From NCBI RefSeq assembly GCF_001511835.1, contig NZ_LN997848.1, positions 4,637,501 through 4,701,500 of the forward strand: a DNA stretch of 64,000 bases, given 5' to 3'. This document shows positions 1-9,426 of the stretch, one piece after another. This stretch comes from Magnetospirillum sp. XM-1. Lineage in GTDB: Bacteria; Pseudomonadota; Alphaproteobacteria; Rhodospirillales; Magnetospirillaceae. Every line of letters begins with the position of its first letter. Position 1 is the stretch's first letter. A program made the position numbers and the translations under genes. Below the pieces are notes generated by a model. It was not told the origin of the DNA, did no database searches, and saw only the letters and a list, made by a program, of their open reading frames with translations.

Positions 1-1265
1 CCGGCGCCCCCCTGGACTCGTCGCCGGCCACTTATGTTGATCTGGAGAACGAGGGCAGCGCCCAGCCGCTGCCCGAACTCACCGACGGCGAGCTGGAGGA
101 CCGCTCGCGCCGGCCCATCGACCATATGTTACAGGTGGGATCGGGCGAGACGCTGATGAGCCTGCTGGGCCGCGCCGGCATCGCCTCGGCCGAGGCCACC
201 CAGGTGGTCGACGCCCTGATCAAGGTGTTCGACCCCCGCGACCTCAAGGCCGGACAGAAGGTGACCGTCACCTTCGACCCCGCACCCTGGGGCTTCGGCC
301 AGGGCGAGTTCTCCCAGGTGGGGCTGGCCGCCGATCCCATTCGCGAGATCCAGGTGCGGCGCAACCCCAAGGGCGGCTTCCTGGGCCGCGAGGAAAAGCG
401 CCAGGTCAGCCGGCAGGTGGCCCACTACTCGGGCAAGATCAAGTCGAGCCTGTTCGAAAGCGCCACCGCCGCCGGCATTCCCGCCCAGGTGATCATCAAC
501 ATGATCCGGGTGCTGAGCTACGACGTCGACTTCCAGCGCGACATCCAGGCGGGCGACACCTTCGAGGTGCTGTTCGAGGGCTGGTACGACACCAAGGGCA
601 AGCTGGTCAAAAGCGGCGACATCCTCTTTGCCGGTCTGGACCTGTCGGGCGCCGAGATCACGCTGTACCGCTTCGAGGACGGCTCGGGGGCCTCGGACTT
701 CTTCAACGGCAAGGGCGAAAGCGCCAAGAAGGCCCTGCTGAAGACGCCGGTGGACGGCGCCAAGATCACCTCGGGCTTCGGCCTGCGCCACCACCCCATC
801 CTGGGCTTCTCCAAGATGCACAAGGGCGTCGATTTCGGCGTGCCGCCCGGCACCCCCATCATGGCGGCCGGCGACGGCTCGGTGGAGATGGCCGGCCCCA
901 ATGGCGCCTATGGCAATTACGTGCGCATCCGCCACGGCAACGGCTTCGCCACCGCCTACGCCCACATGCAGCGCATCGCCCAGGGCGTCCACACGGGGCG
1001 CCGCGTGATGCAGGGCCAGATCATCGGCTTCGTCGGCTCCACCGGCCGCTCCACCGGTCCGCACCTGCATTACGAGGTGCTGCAGGGCAATGCCCAGGTC
1101 AACCCGCTGTCCATCAAGGTGCCCACCGGCATCAAGCTGGCGGGGCGCGACATGGACCGCTATCAGACCCACAAGCGCGCCACCGACCTGCTGATGGCGC
1201 AGATTCCGTCGGGCGCCCACATCGCGCTCAATCCCGGCAAGCCGATTCAGGCCAAGGCCAATTAG
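1..1265 (+). CDS. M23 (LytM-type) peptidoglycan endopeptidase, 5' end outside the window
   Basis: The frame is open from base 3 with no stop before the first internal ATG at 126, so the gene starts upstream of the window; 126 is an internal Met, not a supported start. The N-terminal part of what is visible resembles the OapA/LysM-like region that precedes M23 domains (VGSGETLMSLLGRAG). The C-terminal half is a complete M23 domain with the zinc-binding pattern HKGVDF, the YAHM histidine and the HLHYE motif, so it should be catalytically competent. The expected role is cleavage of peptidoglycan cross-bridges in the periplasm during growth or division. The signal peptide cannot be seen because the N-terminus is missing. 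Confidence 0.9.
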   Translation, partial: GAPLDSSPATYVDLENEGSAQPLPELTDGELEDRSRRPIDHMLQVGSGETLMSLLGRAGIASAEATQVVDALIKVFDPRDLKAGQKVTVTFDPAPWGFGQGEFSQVGLAADPIREIQVRRNPKGGFLGREEKRQVSRQVAHYSGKIKSSLFESATAAGIPAQVIINMIRVLSYDVDFQRDIQAGDTFEVLFEGWYDTKGKLVKSGDILFAGLDLSGAEITLYRFEDGSGASDFFNGKGESAKKALLKTPVDGAKITSGFGLRHHPILGFSKMHKGVDFGVPPGTPIMAAGDGSVEMAGPNGAYGNYVRIRHGNGFATAYAHMQRIAQGVHTGRRVMQGQIIGFVGSTGRSTGPHLHYEVLQGNAQVNPLSIKVPTGIKLAGRDMDRYQTHKRATDLLMAQIPSGAHIALNPGKPIQAKAN

Positions 1266-1336
1266 GATCACTTGGGCTGCCGCCCAAACCCGCTCGGAGG
1301 CGAACCTCCCTTTATTGCGTGAAATGAAAAGAGGGT

Positions 1337-1356
1337 CCGGGAGGCCTGCCTCCCGG
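1337..1356. terminator. Hairpin between two convergent genes
   Basis: A GC-rich inverted repeat (CCGGGAGG paired with CCTCCCGG) lies in the 120-bp gap between the stop of the M23 peptidase and the stop of the convergent protease gene. There is no clear T-run, so the terminator role is inferred from position. Confidence 0.35.
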
Positions 1357-1387
1357 TCGGGGAGCGGGGCGGAAGCCCCGGCTTGAC

Positions 1388-2125
1388 TCAGGATCCCGCC
1401 CAGTCGGGATCGGGCAGCTGGGTGAACAGCTTGCGCAGCCCCTCGCCCCAGCTGCGGCGCAAGCCCAGGAAATAGGGGTCGTTATCCAGCACGCGATAGC
1501 GCACCGAGGCGCGGCAGAGGTCGGCGGGCACCAGGGTGACGTCCAAGGGCGGCGCCACCGAGATGTTGCTCTTGATGGTCGAGTCGAAGGACACCAGGGC
1601 GCATTTGGTCGCCTCCTCCAGCGAGGTGTCGACGTTGATCACCCGTTCGATGATCGGCTTGCCGTACTTGGTCTCGCCGATCTGGAAATAGGGGGTCTCG
1701 TCCGAGGCCTCGATGAAGTTGCCGGCGGCGTAGACGTTGAACAGCCGCATGCGCCGGCCCTGAATCTGTCCGCCGACGATCAGCGACGCCACGAAATCGG
1801 CGCCGTGGGATTTCAGATGCGCCCCGTCGGTGGCGTGGATTTCGCGCAGGGTGTCTCCCACCAGGCGGGCCACCTCGTACATGGATTTGACGCCGTAGAG
1901 CGAGCGGGTGCGGTCGGGGCCGTGCAGGCGCTCCTCCAGCAGGCTGATCACCGACTGGGTGATGGCCAGATTGCCGGCGGTGAGGATGACGACCACCCGG
2001 TCCTCGGCCCCGTCGAACACGAAGGACTTGCGGAAGGTGGCGACGCTGTCCACGCCGGCATTGGTCCTTGAATCGGAAACGAACACCATTCCGGCCTTCA
2101 GCCGGATGCCCAGGCAATAACTCAC
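1388..2125 (-). CDS. Proteasome-type (Ntn-hydrolase) protease
   Basis: This 245-residue protein matches the bacterial 20S-proteasome-like peptidase family seen in many proteobacteria, with features such as GMVFVSDSRTNAG near the N-terminus and VSLIVGGQ-like strands. The start is taken as GTG at 2125, giving VSYCLGIRL (read as Met). It is preceded by a very strong purine run (AGGGGGGG) and sits at the natural family N-terminus. The frame stays open upstream, but that part is not family-like. The protein is probably a cytoplasmic threonine/serine-type hydrolase of unknown substrate. It is convergent with the M23 gene and divergent from the EAL-like gene. Confidence 0.85.
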   Translation of the reverse strand: MSYCLGIRLKAGMVFVSDSRTNAGVDSVATFRKSFVFDGAEDRVVVILTAGNLAITQSVISLLEERLHGPDRTRSLYGVKSMYEVARLVGDTLREIHATDGAHLKSHGADFVASLIVGGQIQGRRMRLFNVYAAGNFIEASDETPYFQIGETKYGKPIIERVINVDTSLEEATKCALVSFDSTIKSNISVAPPLDVTLVPADLCRASVRYRVLDNDPYFLGLRRSWGEGLRKLFTQLPDPDWAGS

Positions 2126-2348
2126 GGTCTCCCCCCCTGGCAATCCATCGGACCAGGGGCGACGCAAAAGACGGGCCAGCCCCGGAAAGAGGGATTCTCC
2201 TGGCGCCGGGTGGCGGCGACGCCTATTTCCTGGGCAAAGGGTGCCCGCCGCCCAAGCAGTCCGGGGCCTATACATTAGTAGTGGGCCGTATTTTGTCGCC
2301 CGAAGCATTCCGGTATCATTGCGCGAAGGACATGGAAAGCCCCCCACC

Positions 2349-3503
2349 ATGACGGAACATTTCACCGATCGGGAAGCCTTCGAGGCCATCATCAGAACCA
2401 TGCTGGACCGTGGAGGCCACGGCAGCTTCGGCCGCATCCATCTGGTCAGCGTGCTGCCCGACGCCCAGGGTTCCGGCCTGGGCGCGGCGCTGCCCAAGGC
2501 CCTGTCCATCGCCGAGCACATCATCCAGCGCCGCCTGTCGCCGGAAGACGCCTGCGTTCCGCTGGAAACGGGCAAATACATGCTGGTGTTCCCCGGCCTC
2601 AGCGACACCGAGGGGATGATCAAGGCCACGGCCATCTCGCGCGAGATCAAGGAGCGCCTGTTCGGCCAGTCGTCGGACCATATCAACGTCACCGTCCAGG
2701 TCCTGCCGCTGGACCGTCTGAAGCATCGTCCGGCGGCCGCCGCCCTGCCCGCCATGGACATGGTCCTCGACACCCACGAGCGTCATGCCACAGTCAATCT
2801 GCAGGTGATATTCCAGCCGGTCTGGGACGCCGCGACCCAGGCGATCATCGGCAACCGCGCCATGACCCGGCGCCACTTCCAGGGCCACGAACTGCTGGAC
2901 GACGCGGTCCAGCTGGCGGGCGAGCAGGACCCGCTGGCCCGCGAGCGCAACGCCAATCTCCGGCACGCCGTGGCGGCCGCGCCCACCAACCAGGGCCTGG
3001 TGATCATGCCCCAGGCGCTGAACGACCACACCATGGCCGACTACCACGTGGTGACCACCGAGATCCGCCATCTGACCGCGTTCTGCCCCGGAGGGCTGAT
3101 GGTCGAACTGAGCGGGGCGGTGAATTCCGCCAGCCGGTCACGGCTGCGCGACGCCATTCGCGCCGTCCTGGCCGGAGGCGCCAGGGTGGGGGTGCGCATC
3201 TTCCCCGAACCCGAGATGGCGAAGTTCCTCAAGGAATGCGGCGTCAGCCATCTGTGCTTCAACGAAGCCCAGGCCAAGCAGGCGGCCTTCACCCATTCGG
3301 CGCTCTACGCCCTGTTGTCGGTGGTGGCCCACGAGGTGCGCGGCGTCGGGCTGGACCTGTGCCTGTGGAACACGTCGTCGGGCCAGGACATCAAGCGGGC
3401 GGCGTCGCTGGGCTTCGGCCTGTTTTCCGGCGCCCCCTTCGGCGCCAGCCGGCCGAATATGGTCCAGCCGCACGGCTGGCCGACCAGCAAGGTGTTCCTG
3501 TAG
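2349..3503 (+). CDS. Hypothetical protein with degenerate EAL-like C-terminal region
   Basis: A 384-residue cytoplasmic protein without signal peptide or membrane segment. From about residue 150 it has a faint likeness to EAL phosphodiesterase folds (FQPVWDAATQAIIGNRAM compares with the usual FQPIVD...GxEAL opening). The catalytic Glu of EAL and the metal-binding residues are not recognisable, so it is probably not an active c-di-GMP phosphodiesterase. The start ATG at 2349 follows a divergent promoter region shared with the protease gene. It is the last chromosomal gene before the island; its stop lies only 7 bp from the left attachment repeat. Confidence 0.75.
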   Translation: MTEHFTDREAFEAIIRTMLDRGGHGSFGRIHLVSVLPDAQGSGLGAALPKALSIAEHIIQRRLSPEDACVPLETGKYMLVFPGLSDTEGMIKATAISREIKERLFGQSSDHINVTVQVLPLDRLKHRPAAAALPAMDMVLDTHERHATVNLQVIFQPVWDAATQAIIGNRAMTRRHFQGHELLDDAVQLAGEQDPLARERNANLRHAVAAAPTNQGLVIMPQALNDHTMADYHVVTTEIRHLTAFCPGGLMVELSGAVNSASRSRLRDAIRAVLAGGARVGVRIFPEPEMAKFLKECGVSHLCFNEAQAKQAAFTHSALYALLSVVAHEVRGVGLDLCLWNTSSGQDIKRAASLGFGLFSGAPFGASRPNMVQPHGWPTSKVFL

Positions 3504-3510
3504 GAAAGAT

Positions 3511-3553
<43 letters not shown>

Positions 3554-3948
3554 TTTTAGACCCAAGCATAAATATAACACTCGGGAGCATCCCCAACGTA
3601 GCAACCTACCCGCATGCTAGCAACGATTGAGGTGAGACAGCGCGTACCCACCATACCTCTCGATTGGAGCTTTACCCTTCCCCGCCCTCAGCGCAAATAG
3701 AAGGCTTCTCGTTCTGATGTTGCGCTCGCTGGTGAACCTCGGAGCCGCGCAAGGACAGACGGCGACGGCGCGCGGAGAACGGAGGGGAGGCTCCGCGCCA
3801 CAGGCGTGGATGCCCCGGAGTTTGAGCACGGTGGCGCTGAATGGCCTGTAGCGGGCCGGGGTGAACCTGGGAAGCGCTGGGGTGAACGGCCCCAGGGGGG
3901 CCGAGAGGGGCGAAGCCCCTGGGGGCTTCAGCATTCGATCCTTCAAGA

Positions 3949-4287
3949 GCCAAACACCGCGGATCGCCGAATCTCGGCGCTGGTCGTCGACACCTCACCG
4001 ACGCGCTGGACGGCATTTCTGGTCTCTGCGATGGGTCATGGCCCGGGCCGCTCAGCGCCACGATCCAATGGCGGGCGTTTCGAGCCCTTACCGCAGATTA
4101 TCCAGATGATCTATCGAAGCGACTTGTCGATGTGGTCGACCAAGTGTTGGCCTTGCGGGAACGCCTCGCGCCCGAATTCCACATCTGGCGGCCGGACTCG
4201 CCTAGCGCGGTGCCAAGTCACTGGCGGAACCATGCTCCCACGGTTGGCGCTCTTCTGCTTGAATTTGAGGCGAGGCCTCGGCAGTAG
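3949..4287 (+). pseudogene. Remnant of an unidentified coding sequence inside attL
   Basis: Between the left attachment site and the truncated gene at 4397 there is no intact gene. One plus-strand frame reads like protein from about 3990 to a TAG at 4285-4287, for instance RLVDVVDQVLALRERLAPEF and then PTVGALLLEFEARPRQ. It has no ATG or ribosome binding site at its head. The function is not recognised. The likely reading is the 3' end of a gene cut by island rearrangement. The remaining bases from 3554 to about 3948 show nothing convincing. Confidence 0.35.
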
Positions 4288-4396
4288 CGCCGAAAAGAGG
4301 TGCAGTCCCTGCAAGCCGCTCTGCACTATCCTGGCAAGACAAGCCACCAAGCGCCATCAATTGCGTTGTGAGCGTGCGGGTGGCTCTGAGCCACGC

Positions 4397-5902
4397 TCAG
4401 GAATCACCTTTTGCTTCTTTCTCAGGTGAATCGTCATAGACCGCATCCATGAGAATGAACCTTAGGATAGGGCGTAAATCGCCCGCTATGTTCTGCAGAC
4501 GCTCAAAACTCCAGTTGCCCATATCGTTATGGGAATTCCAGTGCAGGTCTTTGAGCCAATGCGACGCGATGGTACCCGCTCGTTCGGAGAGCTTTTTGTT
4601 GTCCGGAAAGACGTCGGTGCGCGTACTCGCCATACCAACCAATTTTCCTATGGGGAAATGCTGGCCCTTGTCATCTCGGCACGGAAGCTTGATCTGATCG
4701 TAGTGGTAAACGAGGGCCCATTCCAGCAACGCCCGCATGAGCATGAACAAAGACAGCCTGAACGAGGTTAGGTTGTTTTTCCCCGCGCTGAGTTGCGCCA
4801 ATTCATAAGTCAGCTGCTCCAGCCGATCGTCGTCACGAAGGCACCGAATATCTTCGAGAAGCAAAAGCGGCTTGGGTTTTTGAACTGGTGGCATTTGAGA
4901 AGGCAAAGCCGTGTCCGGCTTTTCCGCGTCGGAGATATCCACAGAAGCCGACGTCAGCGATGTTTGATCCGCTGGCGGCGGGTGAGCCGATATCGCTGGG
5001 GGTGGCGTTTCTGGCTTCACGTGGTTGCCGTTCACGCTATCCTCGGGACCATCAAGTGGGATGTCCTTATGCGATGCCGGGGTTATCGGAAGCTCCGGTT
5101 GCCCGTCAAGCAGCTCAGCACTTGGGATCGGCTTCGGGTGGCGCTTTCCGCCGTCGACTTCCTTATTAGGCGGCGTGTACAGCGATGGGCCACCGGCCGG
5201 CCTGTTCAGGTCGAAGAGGTCCGGATCCTTTCCTGGACTCGGACCGACATCATTCACTCGCTCGCCAATTGGCCAGGTACGCCTGAGATAGTCCTCGATC
5301 GAATCTCCCTTGGAGAATTTATCGTCGGTTTCCCTGCGTTGGGCGATCAAGGTATGTCGGGCGACGACACCGACCATTTGGTCGAGATAGCCAAAGCCAA
5401 ATCGATTAGGTCGTCCGTCATCAAAGAACATGGGCTGCCCAAAATGGCGCTCTACGCTTTGTGAAAGCACGGCTCTGAGGAACGGTTCATGATCGACGTA
5501 ATCGTCACTGTATAGTATCGCCTTCTCATCCTCAGCCCACACATTTCCATGAATGGCGATGTGGAGCGCTTCTCTTCCTCGGAGAAGCTGCTTAACGGTC
5601 TTCAGGTCAATCTTAAGAGTCTTGGCGATTTCCTGCGGATTTTTGCTTTTCTTGAATTCCCGATGTACGTAACGCATGCGTGATACCAGGGACCACGCCC
5701 GTCTTTGAATGACGGCATGGATATTCGCAACGATCGGGTCGCCACGTTCCCGGTCGTAATCGAAGCAGACATCGACCTTGCTGATGTTGTTCCTGGTTTC
5801 GTCGTCGATGGCCGGAATCTGCCGAAACAGGTCGTGTGCCGCTTCGGGCAGTATCTCCGGGTTAAGCAATACCTTGGCCGCCTGCCATGCCCAAGGCGGC
5901 AT
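4397..5902 (-). pseudogene. 5'-truncated hypothetical gene, possibly ParB/HTH-like
   Basis: About 500 codons of convincing protein run from roughly 5890 down to a stop at 4397. The reading frame continues upstream only as the antisense of the next gene. The N-terminal part contains a helix-turn-helix-like stretch (NPQEIAKTLKIDLKTVKQLL), a middle region, a proline-rich linker and a C-terminal helical domain. ATGs at 5908 and 5902 exist but lack a ribosome binding site and overlap the start of the divergent zinc-finger gene. I therefore read it as beheaded when the right-hand cassette joined near 5895. Base composition is visibly lower in GC than the cassette to the right. The ParB-like guess rests only on the HTH position and overall layout. 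Confidence 0.5.
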
Positions 5903-6143
5903 GATCATGGACGACGCCGACCGCGCCACCCTGATCGCCGAATACCGCCTCGCCGACGCCATTGAACGGGCTCGGCGGACGTCCGAGGCCAGCGGCATCC
6001 CCAGCACCGGGATCTGCACCGAATGCGGTTTCGGGATCGAGGCCGGACGCCTGGAGATCATCCCCACCGCCCGCCTGTGCGGCGCCTGCGCCCGCGAGGC
6101 GGACGCGCAGGCCAGGCGATCCCGCATCAACGGAGAGGACTGA
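5901..6143 (+). CDS. DksA/TraR-type C4 zinc-finger protein
   Basis: An 80-residue protein with the C4 zinc-finger signature: GICTECG followed about 17 residues later by LCGACA. This is typical of TraR/DksA-family small proteins found on phages and mobile elements. Such proteins can bind the RNA polymerase secondary channel, although this one lacks a long coiled coil. The start is ATG 5901, with ATG 5907 as alternative; AAGGCGG just upstream can serve as ribosome binding site. It is the first gene of a tightly packed plus-strand cluster running to the integrase. Confidence 0.75.
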   Translation: MIMDDADRATLIAEYRLADAIERARRTSEASGIPSTGICTECGFGIEAGRLEIIPTARLCGACAREADAQARRSRINGED

Positions 6144-6144
6144 C

Positions 6145-6660
6145 ATGGACACCCCGTCTCAACGCGCCCTCAGCCGCAGGGACTGCCCCCAGACCCGCCG
6201 CGTCTCCTACGCCCAGTTCCAGGGTGAACTGGCCGCCCAGGGCATGCCCAACAGCAACCACTACGCCTTCAAGTGCCCCAGCTGCGGACATGTCCAGAGC
6301 ATGGCCAGCATGGTCGCGTTGTCGAAAGTTCCCACCGACAAGGTGGACGGCTACGTCTACTTCAGCTGCGAGGGCCGCTTCAACGCCGCGCGAGGCTGCG
6401 ACTGGACCCTGGGAGGGCTGCTCAAAATCCACGCCCTGGAGGTCGAAACCGGCGACGGCATCGTCCCCGCCTTCGAGCCCGCCTCGCCCGAAGAAGCGGC
6501 GGACCTGCTGGCCGAGGTCGAAGGCATGAACGTCACCACCGTCACCATGACCACCACCGTCACCATGAAGAAGACCCGCGCCATGGGAACGACCCAGGCG
6601 CAGGCGGCGAACGCGGTTCGCACCCTGGATGATGCTTCGGCGGAGGGTGCTGCGCGATGA
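6145..6660 (+). CDS. VVA0879-like phage/island protein with two CxxC/Cys clusters
   Basis: A 171-residue protein resembling the VVA0879 family of small phage-associated proteins. It has a leading SYAQFQGELAAQG segment, then FKCPSCGHVQSM, then FSCEGRFNAARGCDWTLGG. The cysteines suggest a zinc-ribbon fold. The C-terminal 40 residues are Thr/Met-rich and low complexity (repeated TVTM). The gene starts directly after the previous stop (1-bp gap) and its stop overlaps the methyltransferase start as ATGA, so it is translationally coupled. The biochemical role is unknown. Confidence 0.7.
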   Translation: MDTPSQRALSRRDCPQTRRVSYAQFQGELAAQGMPNSNHYAFKCPSCGHVQSMASMVALSKVPTDKVDGYVYFSCEGRFNAARGCDWTLGGLLKIHALEVETGDGIVPAFEPASPEEAADLLAEVEGMNVTTVTMTTTVTMKKTRAMGTTQAQAANAVRTLDDASAEGAAR

Positions 6661-8825
6661 ACCTCACCACCGCCGTGACGCAAGTCGAGATCCGCCACTA
6701 CCACGTCTGCTGCGGAGGCGGCCCTGGGGCTCGGGGCTTCAACATGGGCTCCGCCCGCGTCGGCAACCTGCTGGCCCGCATGCGCTGCATCGGCGGCGTC
6801 GATCACGACCCCCTGGCCATCACCGATTTCAACCGCTTGGCCGGGGTCAATGGCACCCTGCTCGACCTGTTCAGCGCCGAGCAATATCGCGCCTTCCACG
6901 GCAAGGAACCGCCGGCTGGATGGCGAGAGGCCACCCCGGACGATATCCGCCGCTCGGCCGGCGGCGAGTTCCCGCATATCGTCTTCACCTCCATGCCCTG
7001 CAAGGGCTTCAGCGGCCTGCTGGCGGAAAGCCGCAGCGCCAGCGCCAAGTATCAGGCGCTGAACGGCCTGACCCTGCGCGGCGTCTGGCTGACGCTGGAG
7101 GCCTTCAAGGACGATCCGCCCGAGTTGTGGATCTTCGAGAACGTCCCGCGCATCGCCAACAGGGGCCGCCACCTCCTCGACCAGATCAAGGCTCTGTTCC
7201 GCGCCCATGGCTACGCCGTCGAGGAGACCGCCCACGATTGCGGCGAGATCGGCGGCCTGTCGCAAAGCCGCAAGCGCTTCCTGATGGTCGCCCGCCACAT
7301 GGCGAAGGTGCCGCCCTTCCTGTACGAGCCGCCCAAGAAGCGGCTCAGGGGCGTGGGCGACGTGTTGGACCGCCTGCCCATGCCCGGCGATCCGTGCGCC
7401 GGCCCCATGCACCGCATTCCGTCCCTGCAGTGGAAGACCTGGGTCCGCCTCGCCTTCGTCCAGGCCGGCAAGGACTGGCGCAGCCTTAACCGCCTGGCCG
7501 TCGAGGACGGCATGCTGCGGGATTATGGCATCGTGCCCGAGCGCGAGTTTCGCAATGGCGCCTTCGGCGTGATGGGCTGGCCTACTGCCACCGGCGCGGT
7601 GTGCGGGGAATCGTTCCCCACCAACGGTCGCTTCGCCGTCGCCGATCCCCGGGCCGAAGAGGACTTGCGGCGGGGCGCCCTCGGCCTGTCGCGCTGGGCC
7701 GACACCGCCTGCACCGTCACCAGCCGGGGCTTTCCCCTCAACGGGGCGTTCAGCGTGGCGGACCCCCGCCCCACCGGCATGGCGGAATACTCGCAGCTCG
7801 GCATACGCCGGTGGGATGAACCGTCGGGGGCGGTCAGCAGCCAGTCGGCGGTGGGCGGCGGCAAGTACGCCGTGGCCGATCCTCGCGCGGGAATCGGCGC
7901 CGCCACCCATAACAATGTCTATCGCGTGGTCCGCTTCGATGATCACAGCAATGCGGTCACCGGCGGGCAGTCCCCATCCGCCGGCGGACTGGCGGTCGCC
8001 GACCCCAGGCCCATGGACAGCGGCCATTCCAAATACGCGGTGACGCCCTACGGCGAGGCCGCCCGCACCGTCATTTCCGGCAGCACTACCGGCCAGGGCG
8101 CCTTTGCCGTAGCGGATCCTCGGTGTGACTGGAACCCCAATGCTCACCGAAGCAAGCTGCGGGTGACGCCCTATGACGATCACGTCGGCGCCATCACCGG
8201 ATCGTCATCCGCCGGCCATGGCTTCACCTCCGGGGCCATGAGCGTAGCGGACCCCCGCCCGTCCTACCTCAAGGACGGCCGCGAGGCCTACTTGACCGCC
8301 GGCATGTACGGCGTGTTGCCCTACGAGGCCCCGGCCGGGTCGGTCAACGCCAATGCCTGCCACGACAACGGCAAGTGGTCGGTGGCCGACCCCCGCCTGC
8401 CGGCGCTGGACGAGCGCCTGGCCTGCGTCATCCTCGCCGAGGACAACACATGGCACCGGCCCTTCACCACCCTGGAACTGGCCGCGCTGCAGACCATGTT
8501 CGACCCGGACGAAGAGTTTGAGCCGGTCGAGACCGAGGGCGGCGCCAGGATCTGGCAGCGCCGCAAGCCCGAGCCCTGGATGCTGGCCGGCACCAGCGAT
8601 TCCCGCCACCGGGAATGCATCGGCAACGCCGTCCCCTCGGCCGCCGCCCAGGCCATCGCCAGCACCATGGCCCACACCCTGCTGCTGGCCTGGAGCGGTC
8701 ACACCTTCGTGCTGTCCAACACTCCCATCTGGGTGATGCCCCCGGCCGAACGCCTTCGGCACGAGCTGTCAATCGCCCTGTCCGTCAACAACCCCGTTCA
8801 CAACCAGGAGAGCAACCATGCCTGA
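6657..8825 (+). CDS. C5 DNA cytosine methyltransferase with seven internal VADPR repeats
   Basis: A 722-residue protein. The C5-methyltransferase motifs appear in order: motif I CCGGGPGARGFNMG near residue 16, the catalytic Pro-Cys in SMPCKGFSG near 114, motif VI FENVPR near 160, motif VIII QSRKRFLMV near 202, and the C-terminal motif X GNAVPSAAAQ near 656. All catalytic residues are present, so it should methylate cytosine at C5. Between motif VIII and the end, residues about 328-580 hold seven degenerate repeats of 38-46 residues, each ending VADPR; this is where target recognition normally sits. The gene overlaps the first DGR target by 8 bp, which suggests co-expression. Confidence 0.88.
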   Translation: MNLTTAVTQVEIRHYHVCCGGGPGARGFNMGSARVGNLLARMRCIGGVDHDPLAITDFNRLAGVNGTLLDLFSAEQYRAFHGKEPPAGWREATPDDIRRSAGGEFPHIVFTSMPCKGFSGLLAESRSASAKYQALNGLTLRGVWLTLEAFKDDPPELWIFENVPRIANRGRHLLDQIKALFRAHGYAVEETAHDCGEIGGLSQSRKRFLMVARHMAKVPPFLYEPPKKRLRGVGDVLDRLPMPGDPCAGPMHRIPSLQWKTWVRLAFVQAGKDWRSLNRLAVEDGMLRDYGIVPEREFRNGAFGVMGWPTATGAVCGESFPTNGRFAVADPRAEEDLRRGALGLSRWADTACTVTSRGFPLNGAFSVADPRPTGMAEYSQLGIRRWDEPSGAVSSQSAVGGGKYAVADPRAGIGAATHNNVYRVVRFDDHSNAVTGGQSPSAGGLAVADPRPMDSGHSKYAVTPYGEAARTVISGSTTGQGAFAVADPRCDWNPNAHRSKLRVTPYDDHVGAITGSSSAGHGFTSGAMSVADPRPSYLKDGREAYLTAGMYGVLPYEAPAGSVNANACHDNGKWSVADPRLPALDERLACVILAEDNTWHRPFTTLELAALQTMFDPDEEFEPVETEGGARIWQRRKPEPWMLAGTSDSRHRECIGNAVPSAAAQAIASTMAHTLLLAWSGHTFVLSNTPIWVMPPAERLRHELSIALSVNNPVHNQESNHA

Positions 8826-9369
8826 TACCGCGCCCATTTCCGGGCTCATCATCCCCGTTCCCGCCATCGGCACCCCCATGGCCGGTGGGTTCTTCGGCGG
8901 CGTGTCCCGCGACGGCGCGTGGATCATCGTGTCGCCCAAGGCCGAGGGCGAAGCCGTCCTGGCCTGGAAGACCACCATGACCGCCAGCCCCGGCGCGCTG
9001 TCGTTCGTCGACGGCCTCGCCAACACCCGCGACATCGCCGATGACGATCACCCGGCCGCCGCCTTCTGCGCCGCCCTGCGCATTGGCGGGTTTGACGACT
9101 GGCACCTGGGCAGCCTGGACGACATGCAGACCCTGATGCGCAACCTGATGCCGCTGTCCGGCGGCAATCCCGCACAGACGGCGGTCGAGGCGTTCCAGGA
9201 GGGCGGCGCCGAGGCCTTCGAGGCGGCGTGGCACTGGACCAGCACCCAGGACAGCCCCGGCTACGCCTGGCTGCAGACCTTCTACGACGGCACCCAGACC
9301 AACTACGGCCTCAAGGACAGCAGAGACCGGGTCCGAGCCGTCCGCAAATGCCTCCCCTTCACCCCCTGA
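8818..9369 (+). CDS. DGR target protein 1 (variable, DUF1566/C-type-lectin-like)
   Basis: A 183-residue protein whose last third resembles the DUF1566/Lcl C-type-lectin-like fold used by many DGR targets (HWTSTQ, GYAWLQ, RVRAVRKC). The variable region is at its C-terminus, as DGR homing requires. The start ATG 8818 has AGGAG eight bases upstream. No signal peptide, lipobox or membrane segment is visible, so the product appears cytoplasmic or is released by lysis. It is a paralogue of the next gene; both share an N-terminal AIGTPM-GGF motif. By family knowledge, variable residues decorate a ligand-binding surface; the ligand here is unknown. Confidence 0.9.
   Translation: MPDTAPISGLIIPVPAIGTPMAGGFFGGVSRDGAWIIVSPKAEGEAVLAWKTTMTASPGALSFVDGLANTRDIADDDHPAAAFCAALRIGGFDDWHLGSLDDMQTLMRNLMPLSGGNPAQTAVEAFQEGGAEAFEAAWHWTSTQDSPGYAWLQTFYDGTQTNYGLKDSRDRVRAVRKCLPFTP
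9257..9346 (+). repeat. Variable region VR1
   Basis: This segment aligns with the template 10582-10668. I count 12 base differences, all at template adenines, plus one extra codon (acc) relative to the template. The last 20 bases (9327-9346), which contain only two adenines, are identical to the template end and match the expected initiation-of-mutagenic-homing segment. Confidence 0.93.
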
Positions 9370-9377
9370 TCCTTTTA

Positions 9378-9397
9378 CCGGCCGCTCCGGCGGCCGG
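9378..9397 (+). promoter_or_regulatory. Hairpin/cruciform downstream of VR1
   Basis: A perfect 8-bp stem (CCGGCCGC with GCGGCCGG) closes a 4-nt loop TCCG, 31 bases after the end of VR1 and 8 bases after the stop. An identical stem follows VR2 and none follows the template. DGRs such as the Bordetella phage element use a short GC-rich hairpin downstream of the VR for target recognition. A transcription terminator is the alternative, but no T-run follows. Confidence 0.75.
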
Positions 9398-9426
9398 GCC
9401 TTCCCACACGCACCATGGAGATCCGA

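Noticed and set aside
129-1271. Long open frame antisense to the M23 peptidase
   Set aside because: Low-complexity Ala/Gly/His-rich translation typical of the reverse of a GC-rich gene; the sense strand has a full catalytic domain.
5903-6130. N-terminal extension of the 4397 minus-strand gene
   Set aside because: It is the antisense of the zinc-finger gene and reads as Arg/Ser/Pro-rich noise.
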